Shown: positions 26,754 to 34,058 of the stretch, in pieces
How positions within the stretch are numbered: the first letter of the stretch is position 1
Layout of the letters: each line of letters opens with the position of its first letter
Origin: Spirosoma validum
GTDB taxonomy: Bacteria; Bacteroidota; Bacteroidia; Cytophagales; Spirosomataceae
Assembly (NCBI RefSeq): GCF_014699035.1
Contig: NZ_JACXAA010000003.1
Location: 124,001-188,000, forward strand
DNA: 64,000 nucleotides
Direction of reading: 5' to 3'
Program-made: the position numbers and the translations under genes
Notes under the pieces: generated by a model
The model's input: only the letters and a program-made list of their open reading frames with translations
Databases searched by the model: none
What the model was told of the DNA's origin: nothing

Positions 26754-27566
26754 ATGTCAACGTCAAAAACAATCTTAATTACTGGAGCAGGCTCTGGTTT
26801 TGGTGAAGGCACTGCGATTGGTCTCGCTAAATTGGGCCACAAAGTTATTGCTGGTGTACAAATCTCTCCACAGGTGACGGCCCTGCGCAAAAAAGTCGAA
26901 GAGTTTGGTTTGCAGCAAAATCTGCGGGTTGAAAAGCTGAACATTCTCGATACCTATGACGTAAAGAATGCGCTGAAATGGGATATTGACGTTCTGTTCA
27001 GCAATGCCGGGATCGGGGAAAGCGGGCCTGTTTTCGAAATACCGGTAGAACTGGTTCGGCGCAATTTTGAGACCAATGTGTTCGCCCCGCTGGAACTGGC
27101 TCAACAATACGTTGCTAAGTGGATCAGGGCCAATAAGCCTGGGAAAATCGTGTTCACCTCATCGATGGGCGGTCTATTTACGCCCTCAGGTTATGGTATC
27201 TACGTATCGACCAAGCATGCGCTGGAAGCCTTTGCCGAGGCCTTGTCAGACGAGCTGAAGCCATACAATATTAAAATTCAAACGGTTAACCCCGGTGCCT
27301 ACCTGACCGGCTACAACGAAACGATGGCGGATAATGCCTTCCGCTGGCTCGACGACGACAAAAATTTTACGAAACGTGCCGATACGAAAGCCAATTTTGA
27401 CTCCCTGCTCGGTACGCCCCAGGGTCGGCTTGACCCCAAAGAGATGATCGACGCGATGATCGAAATTGTTCCATCTGATACGGGTAAGTTCCGGAATGTG
27501 GTTCCGCAGTTTGTGGAAGATATGCTGAAAGAGCACCAGTTGAAAGCCTGGGAAAACACGATCTGA
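26754..27566 (+). CDS. Short-chain dehydrogenase/reductase
   Basis: 270-residue NAD(P)-dependent oxidoreductase. Nucleotide motif ITGAGSGFGEG (Gly11-Gly17), NAG near residue 84, catalytic Ser136 or Ser137 (FTSSMGG), and Tyr150-Lys154 in YVSTK. It is a classical SDR of the kind often annotated as an oxidoreductase with unknown substrate. A strong terminator follows at 27595-27635, so it is the last gene of the HbpS/SDR unit. The next gene is an AraC regulator on the same strand, which could control it. Confidence 0.93.
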   Translation: MSTSKTILITGAGSGFGEGTAIGLAKLGHKVIAGVQISPQVTALRKKVEEFGLQQNLRVEKLNILDTYDVKNALKWDIDVLFSNAGIGESGPVFEIPVELVRRNFETNVFAPLELAQQYVAKWIRANKPGKIVFTSSMGGLFTPSGYGIYVSTKHALEAFAEALSDELKPYNIKIQTVNPGAYLTGYNETMADNAFRWLDDDKNFTKRADTKANFDSLLGTPQGRLDPKEMIDAMIEIVPSDTGKFRNVVPQFVEDMLKEHQLKAWENTI

Positions 27567-27594
27567 TTACAGAGTTATTCGCACAGATTAAAGC

Positions 27595-27635
27595 AACAAG
27601 CACGGATACTGGGATAGCATCCGTGCTTGTTTTTA
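27595..27635 (+). terminator. Rho-independent terminator after the SDR gene
   Basis: 13-bp perfect stem (27595-27607 with 27619-27631), 11-base loop, then a T-run. It covers the first codons of the long open frame starting at 27627, which shows that the AraC gene begins later. Confidence 0.9.
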
Positions 27636-27665
27636 TTAGTTTCGTATGAACGCCCGGAACCCGCT

Positions 27666-28583
27666 ATGATCAAGACGACTTTAGACAGCAAAGTGATCGA
27701 TACGCTACGTGATCTGCCGGACATGATCCCGGTTTTTCGTGAATACTATGAGGACTGGACAATCCGGGTATTTAACCGCGAGCAGCATGAATGCCGAAAC
27801 TACCTGTCGCCGAACCGACGGGAATTTTTTAAAATCCTGCTGATCACCAAAGGGACTGGTGTGTTCACTATGGGGCTCAATACGTATTACATTGACGAAC
27901 CGACGCTGCTGTTCATCCATCCAAACGACATTATTTCCTGGAAAAATTTATCGGAAGAGTCCGGCGGCTACTACGTTCTTTTCAAACGAGCCTTCATAAA
28001 TAGTCATTTACAGCTCAAAGCGGTTATCGATAAATTCGCCCTGTTCACCGACAAACCGAAAAGTGTGATCCGTCTGAACGAGGACGAAGTACCCCGGATC
28101 AGTCAGTATTTTGACAGGATGCAGGAGGAAGAACTGAGTAATAGTCCTTTTAAAGACGATGCGATGCAGGCCTTTCTTCAGCTCCTGATGGTCGAAAGTA
28201 TGAAAGTGGCACGTCATCCCAAACCGGATGAGGTTACCGCCGATTACACGCACATCCACCATTTTTTTGATCTGTTGGAAAAAGAAATTTCGAGTATTAA
28301 TTACAACGCCCCCATCCGAATCAAAACTGCCAAGGAATTCGCCGGGAGCCTGCACATGCACCCCAATTACCTGAATCAGTTATTAAAGAAACATACGGGG
28401 CAAAATGCCAGTACACACATTCAGAACCGTATTCTGGATGAAGCCAAGGCCTTGCTGATACAAACCGACTGGAGTCTTCAGGATATCAGCCATAGCCTTG
28501 GCTTTGCCGAGCAGCCCAGCTTTACTGTATTTTTCAAAAAACACACTGGCTATACGCCAGCAGAGTTCAGGAGGAGCTTCTAA
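27666..28583 (+). CDS. AraC-family transcriptional regulator
   Basis: 305 residues from the ATG at 27666; earlier codons lie in the terminator. The N-terminal ligand/cupin-like part (EFFKILLITKGTGVFTMGLNTYYIDEPTLLFIHPNDIISW) is followed by a linker. The C-terminal double helix-turn-helix runs from KTAKEFAGSLHMHPNYLNQLLKKHTG to WSLQDISHSLGFAEQPSFTVFFKKHTGYTPAEFRRSF, the classic AraC signature. It converges with another AraC gene at 28655, with a palindromic terminator between them. Likely targets are the nearby oxidoreductase genes; inference. Confidence 0.94.
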   Translation: MIKTTLDSKVIDTLRDLPDMIPVFREYYEDWTIRVFNREQHECRNYLSPNRREFFKILLITKGTGVFTMGLNTYYIDEPTLLFIHPNDIISWKNLSEESGGYYVLFKRAFINSHLQLKAVIDKFALFTDKPKSVIRLNEDEVPRISQYFDRMQEEELSNSPFKDDAMQAFLQLLMVESMKVARHPKPDEVTADYTHIHHFFDLLEKEISSINYNAPIRIKTAKEFAGSLHMHPNYLNQLLKKHTGQNASTHIQNRILDEAKALLIQTDWSLQDISHSLGFAEQPSFTVFFKKHTGYTPAEFRRSF

Positions 28584-28600
28584 ACTTTCCCCGAAATCAG

Positions 28601-28634
28601 AAAAAGCCCTCTGCTACGTAGCAGAGGGCTTTTT
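28601..28634. terminator. Bidirectional terminator, perfect 34-bp palindrome
   Basis: Two 17-base arms without a gap, AAAAAGCCCTCTGCTAC and its exact complement, with TACGTA at the centre and a T-run on each strand. It lies between two convergent AraC genes. Confidence 0.92.
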
Positions 28635-28654
28635 TGAGGCAAGATGGTATACGT

Positions 28655-29449
28655 TCACCTGGCTGGTGCTAAACTGGTCGGATTATAGCCAAAGTATTTT
28701 TTGAAGGCGAAGGAAAAATGGGAAAGGTCTTCAAACCCGACATCAAGATAAACTTCAGACGGGTTTCGCTTATGTTCAACGATCTGATAATGGGCTAATT
28801 CCAGCCGTTTTTGCGTCAACCAGCGGCCCGGCGTCATGTTAAACGCCCGGTTGAAATCCTTTTTAAAAGTAGTCAGGCTTCGGCCCGTCAGGTAGCCGAA
28901 CTTCTCCAGCGGGAGTTTGAACATGTAATGCTGCTCCATAAAATCGACCAGATCCACCTTTCCAGGCTCGTCAAAATGGCCCAGTATCCCGTCTACATCC
29001 TGGTCAATGGCCCGGAGTACCCGAATCGCTTCTTCGACCTTATAAGCCGCAATATCGGCAGGCAGGGCGTCCGCCAGCTCAAAATAGGGCAATAAGGAAT
29101 TGAACAGGCTTTCCAACAAAGGATGTTTCTGGAATTGTTTAGGTTGATGGACTGGCAGTGCGCTTAGGGTAGGCTGGTTTACGGTGTAAAAGTGCTGTAA
29201 CTTTTCCTTCCGGAAGAGGACGGAGATGGCAATACAGGGTTGTCCATTCAGGGGTAGTTTGCTCATCCTGCCCAGCTGATTACGGGGAAGTAGCACCGTA
29301 TCACCGGCAAAAAAGTGGTAGCTCCGCTCAGCCGCTACGATCCTGACTTCGCCAGAAACCACACGTAACAAGGCCGGTTGTTGCAGGATCAACTCCCGAC
29401 TGTAGTGGGCCTCTTTCTTGCAGGCGATAAATACTTCAGCGATTTCCAT
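28655..29449 (-). CDS. AraC-family transcriptional regulator
   Basis: 264 residues. The N-terminal cupin-like region (LRVVSGEVRIVAAERSYHFFAGDTVLLPRNQLG) precedes the C-terminal DNA-binding domain: LPLEKFGYLTGRSLTTFKKDFNRAFNMTPGRWLTQKRLELAHYQI and the second helix-turn-helix NPSEVYLDVGFEDLSHFSFAFKKYFGYNPTSL. This type is common beside SDR or epimerase genes in Bacteroidota. It starts 17 bases after the stop of the NAD-dependent epimerase-like gene upstream on the same strand, so the two form an operon and the regulator may control it. Confidence 0.94.
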   Translation of the reverse strand: MEIAEVFIACKKEAHYSRELILQQPALLRVVSGEVRIVAAERSYHFFAGDTVLLPRNQLGRMSKLPLNGQPCIAISVLFRKEKLQHFYTVNQPTLSALPVHQPKQFQKHPLLESLFNSLLPYFELADALPADIAAYKVEEAIRVLRAIDQDVDGILGHFDEPGKVDLVDFMEQHYMFKLPLEKFGYLTGRSLTTFKKDFNRAFNMTPGRWLTQKRLELAHYQIVEHKRNPSEVYLDVGFEDLSHFSFAFKKYFGYNPTSLAPAR

Positions 29450-29466
29450 CCAATAAAAATAAGCAT

Positions 29467-30513
29467 TTATTGATCTAACAGATGAAGACGTATCAGGCTT
29501 TCGGCGGTTGCCAGTACGGCCTCCTGGGTAGAACGGGGCGACCAGTCCAACAGGTGGATCGCCTTGGCGCTGGTCACGTTCATCATTCGGCCCAATAAAG
29601 GAATCATCGATTTAACCATGGGGTCTTTCAGGGCGGCAATACGTAGCAGAGTATTAGGTAGTTCTCTGGCGTTAACCTTGCTGGCGGCCTGGCCCAGATG
29701 CGCTTTCAGTGTCTTAGCGATTTCGATTAACCAGACGCTTTCGCCTGCGGTGGCAATAAAACGTTCGCCTTTCGCGGCTGGATGCGTCATGGCTCGCAGG
29801 TGCAGGTCAGCAACATCCCGGACATCAACGAAACCGGAGTTAATCTTAGGGCATCCGGGCATTTTACCCGTCAGGAGATTTTTGATCAGGTGGATCGAAT
29901 GCGAATAATCGGGTCCTAATACCGGACCCAGGACGGTTGCCGGATTGATCGCAGACAGTTCCAGTCCGTCGCCTTCCTGTTCGATAAAATCCCAGGCCGC
30001 CCGTTCAGCCAGCGTCTTTGATTTCTGATAGGCGGGCGCTTTACCGGCGACATTCGTCCAGGTCGTTTCGTCATAGGGGGCCGTCTGCTGGGGGTGGCCG
30101 TACACGATCGCACCGATGGCCGACGTTAAAACAACCCGTTTTACTCCCGCATCTCTTGACGCCTTAAGTACACGTAATACGCCCTCTCGTGCCGGGATGA
30201 TCATTTCATCCTCATTTCTGTAGTTGAGAATAGGGGTAGGCGAAGCAACATGGACTACGTAGGTGCAACCGCTCACCGCTTCGTTCCACTGCGCATCGGC
30301 AGATAGATTCGCCTGGAAAAAGGTTAATTGCTTACCCGCATCGCTGCCGCCTTCTTTTAGCATGGCTCGCACTTCGGCTTCCCGGTTTAAGGACCGCAGG
30401 GTTGTCCGTACCTGGTAACCTGCCTGCAACAACTGGAGGATACAATGGACAGCAATAAAACCCGATCCACCGGTTACTAATACTACTTTGTCGGAAATTG
30501 AATTTGTGGTCAT
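29467..30513 (-). CDS. NAD-dependent epimerase/dehydratase family protein
   Basis: 348-residue extended SDR resembling dihydroflavonol 4-reductase and aldehyde reductases. Cofactor motif VTGGSGFIAVHCI (about 12-24), catalytic region LTSAIGAIVYG and active-site Tyr/Lys in YQKSK, with INPATVLGPVLG in the substrate region. Substrate unknown. First gene of a two-gene minus-strand operon with the AraC regulator at 28655. The intergenic DNA to its right contains remnants of an SDR and a SnoaL-like gene. Confidence 0.92.
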   Translation of the reverse strand: MTTNSISDKVVLVTGGSGFIAVHCILQLLQAGYQVRTTLRSLNREAEVRAMLKEGGSDAGKQLTFFQANLSADAQWNEAVSGCTYVVHVASPTPILNYRNEDEMIIPAREGVLRVLKASRDAGVKRVVLTSAIGAIVYGHPQQTAPYDETTWTNVAGKAPAYQKSKTLAERAAWDFIEQEGDGLELSAINPATVLGPVLGPDYSHSIHLIKNLLTGKMPGCPKINSGFVDVRDVADLHLRAMTHPAAKGERFIATAGESVWLIEIAKTLKAHLGQAASKVNARELPNTLLRIAALKDPMVKSMIPLLGRMMNVTSAKAIHLLDWSPRSTQEAVLATAESLIRLHLLDQ

Positions 30514-30764
30514 CTGCTTTGGTTTTGATGAGCCAAAATTCGGGTTAAACCGAACCTCCCGCTTTGTTCAAAAGACGCAATATGCTTTGTTTAAAAGGCG
30601 GGATGTTATTTGTAATCAATTGCCTCACCCCGGTCCTGTTCAGTAGATGCACCCAATAGAGATTAGTTGAATCTTTGAGATTCATAACACCTGTTTTGCA
30701 ATTCGTAAGCCCCGGACCAGCCCTTGTGGCGAATTTTGATCTGTTCAATTAAGGGACAGAAATC

Positions 30765-30837
30765 ATGAAAGAATCTCTGTTAATCGTTGGCGCAGGAATT
30801 GGACTGAGCCGCAGTAGCAGCGACTGCTCGGACACTC
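30765..30837 (+). pseudogene. Short-chain dehydrogenase N-terminal remnant
   Basis: ATG followed by KESLLIVGAGIGLS, which is the opening strand and glycine loop of a dinucleotide-binding SDR, then a frame change to AVAATARTL. The rest of the enzyme is absent, and the sequence runs directly into a SnoaL-like remnant. It looks like the left edge of a deletion. Confidence 0.55.
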
Positions 30838-31238
30838 CTTGATACTAAAAAGATTATTCAGGCCGGTTTTGACCGATAGCTAAAGGCGAAGGCAGCTTTT
30901 TCGACCTGCTTACCGATGATGTACAATGGACCATCAATGGCAGCACGCCCTTATCGAAGACCTACCCGAATAAACAGCAATTTTTAGATGAGGTCATTGA
31001 TCCGCTGAATCAGCGGCTTTCGCAAAAGATCATTCCGACGGTTCGTAGCTTATATGCCGAAGGCGATGTGGTTATCGCCTTAATCGACGGGAAAGCCACG
31101 GCAAAGGATGGTAAGCCTTACAATATGTCCTACGCCTGGTTCATGAAAATGAAGGCTGGCAAGATCATCCAGGTCGATGCTTTCCTGGACGGGATACAAT
31201 TTGCTGATATAATGAAGCGGTTACCTGTCGGGAATTAA
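30838..31238 (+). pseudogene. SnoaL-like (NTF2 fold) protein, frameshifted
   Basis: Reads DTKKIIQAGFDR, a stop at 30877, then in the -1 frame AKGEGSFFDLLTDDVQWTIN to KAGKIIQVDAFLDGIQFADI and a stop at 31238. About 130 residues of a SnoaL-like/nuclear transport factor 2 family protein are recognisable. A single-base loss and a Trp-to-stop change explain the break at AGFDR-(W)-AKG. No start codon remains: the 5' end is fused to a piece of an SDR gene. The downstream frame of about 120 codons is well preserved, so decay is recent. Confidence 0.75.
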
Positions 31239-31262
31239 CGGCCTGATTATGCCAGTAACGTT

Positions 31263-31330
31263 TCTTTGAAATTCATAATAAGGCCTTTGATTCTGATACA
31301 TAACTCTGGTCAGTAAGAAGCCAATTTTGC
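31263..31330 (+). promoter_or_regulatory. Shared two-part promoter element, copy 2
   Basis: TCTTTGAAATTCATAATA at 31263-31280 and CCAATTTTGC at 31321-31330, 58 bases apart, as before the GlcG/HbpS-type gene at 26290. The ATG of the VOC gene follows 30 bases later. Confidence 0.55.
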
Positions 31331-31360
31331 TTCATTAATTCACGTAACCAACGTAGCAAC

Positions 31361-31828
31361 ATGGAAACTCCACAAGTCACGATTCAACTGCCCGCTCGGA
31401 ATACCCAAAGCCCATTCAGCCACATGCGAGGAGCACACGTAGCGGTACGGGTGCCTGATTATGAAGCTAGTAAGCAATGGTATATGGAAAAGCTGGATTT
31501 TCGGCTCATTCATGAATGGCCCTTCGGTGATTTGCAACTGGCTTATTTAGCACCCGCCAATGACGACAATTTCTGGGTAGAGTTGCTGGCTGGTGGGCAA
31601 CCGGAAGCCGGAGCCAACTACACGGATCTGGATGAAAGCCTTCACCCGGCGGGATATCACCACTTTTGTATTGATGTTCCGAGCGTCGATGATACGTTGC
31701 GTGAACTTAGCCAACGGGGAGTTACCCTGGTTGGGGAAGCCTTTAATTTATCGGCAATTGGCAAACGACTTGCTTTCATTGCCGATCCCTGGGGTAATTT
31801 GATCGAGTTTGCCGAACAATTAGCCTAA
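31361..31828 (+). CDS. VOC family protein (glyoxalase/dioxygenase fold)
   Basis: 155 residues with the paired beta-alpha-beta-beta-beta units of the vicinal oxygen chelate fold: HVAVRVPDYEASKQWYMEKLDFRLIHEWPFGDLQLAYLAP in the first half and GYHHFCIDVPSVDDTLRELSQRGV to LAFIADPWGNLIEFAEQL in the second. Possible metal ligands are His26, His101 or His102 and Glu near the end (LIEF). The exact activity cannot be assigned. The promoter element is shared with the HbpS-type gene, so it may respond to the same signal. A putative exported protein follows after 42 bases. Confidence 0.9.
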   Translation: METPQVTIQLPARNTQSPFSHMRGAHVAVRVPDYEASKQWYMEKLDFRLIHEWPFGDLQLAYLAPANDDNFWVELLAGGQPEAGANYTDLDESLHPAGYHHFCIDVPSVDDTLRELSQRGVTLVGEAFNLSAIGKRLAFIADPWGNLIEFAEQLA

Positions 31829-31870
31829 GGTTGTTTTATCGCTAACCGATCCATGCGTTATGTTTGGACT

Positions 31871-32791
31871 ATGAAAGCGTTCAAACTCATTACCCTGAGC
31901 CTGGTCATCACCCTGAGCGGTGTTGTTCAGGCTCAACAAGTAAAACCGCAGGGTCAACCCGATTATCCGCTTGATTCCAGTTCGACCCTGGTCTCCAGAG
32001 TGCAACCCGCCACGACTACGGTGTTACAGATGTTTCGGGATGCGGGCATGTCGCCAATCGAACATCGCCTTACCGAAGACGAACAGAAAAAGATCGCTGC
32101 CGCTTTTAGCGCTTTACCGCCCCTGCATCAACGTATCCTCAAGGGCCGCTTACGTAGCATTAATTTTCTGGACAACATGCCTAACACCGCTTTGACCTCA
32201 ACCGTCAATCCGAGTGGAACCCACAAGCTCTTCGATATTACCTTTCGAGCTGAAATTCTAAATCAGGATGTCTCTGAGTGGTTGACCTGGAAGGAGCTTA
32301 CCTGCTTCGATACTACCGGGTCAACGCTTCGGGTATCGATTCAGGCCGGTCACCTAAGTGCGTTTCAATACGTATTACTGCATGAGGCAACTCATGTTGT
32401 TGATGGTACTCTGGACATCACACCAGATTATGCGCTTGCAACGGGTCAGCCTTTGCCTGGTTCGCTCGCAACAGATTTTATAGCAAACGTCTGGACCCAG
32501 CACACCGTGGTGGCGTCGGCATACAAGAGCACGTTGCTGGACGGAATCGTTTTTCGAAAAGGTGGCAAGCCGTTGCCCATCAGTCAGGCCAGTCAGATTT
32601 ATCAAGCGCTTAAACAAACGCCTTTTGTCTCGCTCTATGGCAGAAGTAGCTGGCATGAAGATCTGGCCGAATACGTAACCGTCTACCACTTCACCCAAAC
32701 CCTTGGACAGCCATTTACGATTACGGAAGGACAACCAACGGGTATTCTTCTACAACCCCATGCAGTCGGCCTTAGTCAGAAAGCGATTTAA
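31871..32791 (+). CDS. Exported protein with HExxH motif
   Basis: 306 residues from the ATG at 31871, which begins a good signal peptide (MKAFKLITLSLVITLSGVVQAQQ). The mature protein contains LLHEATHVVDG (His171, Glu172, His175), a zincin-type HExxH, and 90 residues later SSWHEDLAEYVTVYH, where Glu263 or Glu267 could be the third ligand as in gluzincins. No named peptidase family was recognised, and no propeptide is obvious. Probably periplasmic or secreted. It may be co-transcribed with the VOC gene. The metal-dependent peptidase role is inference from the motif alone. Confidence 0.75.
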   Translation: MKAFKLITLSLVITLSGVVQAQQVKPQGQPDYPLDSSSTLVSRVQPATTTVLQMFRDAGMSPIEHRLTEDEQKKIAAAFSALPPLHQRILKGRLRSINFLDNMPNTALTSTVNPSGTHKLFDITFRAEILNQDVSEWLTWKELTCFDTTGSTLRVSIQAGHLSAFQYVLLHEATHVVDGTLDITPDYALATGQPLPGSLATDFIANVWTQHTVVASAYKSTLLDGIVFRKGGKPLPISQASQIYQALKQTPFVSLYGRSSWHEDLAEYVTVYHFTQTLGQPFTITEGQPTGILLQPHAVGLSQKAI

Positions 32792-32910
32792 GGACATGAA
32801 CCGTTTCTATCAGGTCTGATTTTATAGGGTCATAAGCACAACGTGGGCTGGCATTTCTCGACACGTCATCTCACAGTCATTTGTAGATTCATAAAATACA
32901 TCCAGCAAAG

Positions 32911-33065
32911 TCACTTGAGATTGGTGATCCTATCGCTATTTACATTAAAAGCCCAGTTATGGACATGATTTTCATGTCCATAACTGGGTAGGGGAAAAGA
33001 CGCTGGTTATCTACTTTTATCCAAAGGCCGAAAGCGGAGTTTATGCCAAAGAAGCATGTGCTTGA
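32911..33065 (+). pseudogene. Peroxiredoxin (BCP/AhpC-TSA) remnant
   Basis: Two separate pieces of a thioredoxin-dependent peroxiredoxin are readable: SLEIGDP at 32911-32931 (normally SLKIGDPAPDF) and, in another frame, EKTLVIYFYPKAESGVYAKE then ACA and a stop at 33063-33065. The peroxidatic Cys of the usual PGCTKEAC motif is Tyr here, and the C-terminal two thirds are missing. A long hairpin lies between the pieces. No functional product. Confidence 0.6.
32952..32988. repeat. 17-bp perfect hairpin inside the peroxiredoxin remnant
   Basis: Arms CCCAGTTATGGACATGA (32952-32968) and its exact complement (32972-32988) around a TTT loop. No T-run follows, so a terminator role is uncertain. It occupies the place where the peroxiredoxin frame is broken, as if inserted. 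Confidence 0.7.
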
Positions 33066-33255
33066 ATAAATTCGCCTACACTGGGTCCTACCTACCAAGC
33101 ACTTCGTGATTATAGGTAGGACTTAACCAAAATCCCAGCTTAGCTTGCTTAACAAGGTCGTGATGCTATTTTTGTAGTTATTCCTCCGAATCAGTTATCG
33201 CTCACTTCATGCCTTGTCTCTTTTGAGATTCCTTTCACAACCCATACGCATCGTT

Positions 33256-33654
33256 ATGTATCAATGTCGAGTTTGGTCTTTGTTATGGCTTCTATGGCTG
33301 CTGGGAGCCCGAGCCGATCAACCAGCCGACCGACTCATTGGCCGGTGGCAGTTCCCCTCTAAGGGGTCCAGCGTCGATATTTACCAACAAGGTGGTCTTT
33401 ACTTCGCTCGGGTAGCCAAAGTTGACCAAGCCGGTGAGCGAAACTTCGGCTTGGTGAAAGATAGTATTCTGATTCGCAACCTTCGCTACGATGGAGAGGT
33501 TTGGTCTGGAGGGCGCTTAATTCATCCCAAAACAGGGATGTCCTTAAGCGCGGAGGTCGAAATGCCCAGGCCGGATGCCATCACCGTAACGATTTACAAA
33601 GGCATCAAGCTGCTTCATCGAAAATTCATCATGACTCGCCAAGCTAAGCAATAG
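33256..33654 (+). CDS. DUF2147-like exported protein
   Basis: 132 residues from the ATG at 33256; the longer frame opens with TTG and adds a leader not needed for the signal peptide. Signal peptide to about residue 21 (SLLWLLWLLGARA), then DRLIGRWQFPSKGSSVDIYQQGGLYFARVAKV and a following beta-rich part (RYDGEVWSGGRLIHPKTGMSLSAEVEM), the layout of DUF2147 domains, which are small calycin-like exported proteins of unknown role. It stands alone, with a hairpin terminator 130 bases downstream. Confidence 0.75.
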   Translation: MYQCRVWSLLWLLWLLGARADQPADRLIGRWQFPSKGSSVDIYQQGGLYFARVAKVDQAGERNFGLVKDSILIRNLRYDGEVWSGGRLIHPKTGMSLSAEVEMPRPDAITVTIYKGIKLLHRKFIMTRQAKQ

Positions 33655-33784
33655 CTTTTGGAATGAGCACCTTGATTAAAGAGTTATATAGGCCTCTAGT
33701 CAATTAGAGAAGGTTTTAATTAACTACCCGAATGGCCCAAAGTTCAGTAGTTTACCACTCGTTCTTGCGCTATTAACCAATAAA

Positions 33785-33827
33785 AAAAGTCTTCAAACGT
33801 AGCCCTGGGCCACATTTGAAGACTTTT
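33785..33827. terminator. Terminator for tRNA-Thr (minus) and the upstream gene
   Basis: 13-bp stem AAAAGTCTTCAAA with its complement (33785-33797 and 33815-33827). The A-run on its left gives a U-tail on the minus strand, ending the tRNA transcript; the plus-strand tail TTTTG is weaker. Confidence 0.85.
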
Positions 33828-33853
33828 GTACCTCTTTATATACACTATATTCG

Positions 33854-33926
<73 letters not shown>

Positions 33927-34012
33927 TTATTGAAGATTTTTAATTGGCGATGAATAATGTAGAAATCGACAATCAAAAATGCTGTTTGCGGCTGCAAATA
34001 TAATTGTTTGGA

Positions 34013-34044
34013 ATTTAAGAACGCAAGTAACCGTTCTATTTTTG
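34013..34044 (+). promoter_or_regulatory. Probable Bacteroidota-type promoter for the ABC-F gene
   Basis: TATTTTTG at 34037-34044 fits the -7 consensus TAnnTTTG; TTTA at 34013-34016 is 20 bases upstream, where the -33 element (TTTG-like) is expected. The start codon at 34059 leaves a very short leader of about 8 bases. Confidence 0.45.
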
Positions 34045-34058
34045 GTAAATTTGCGTCC

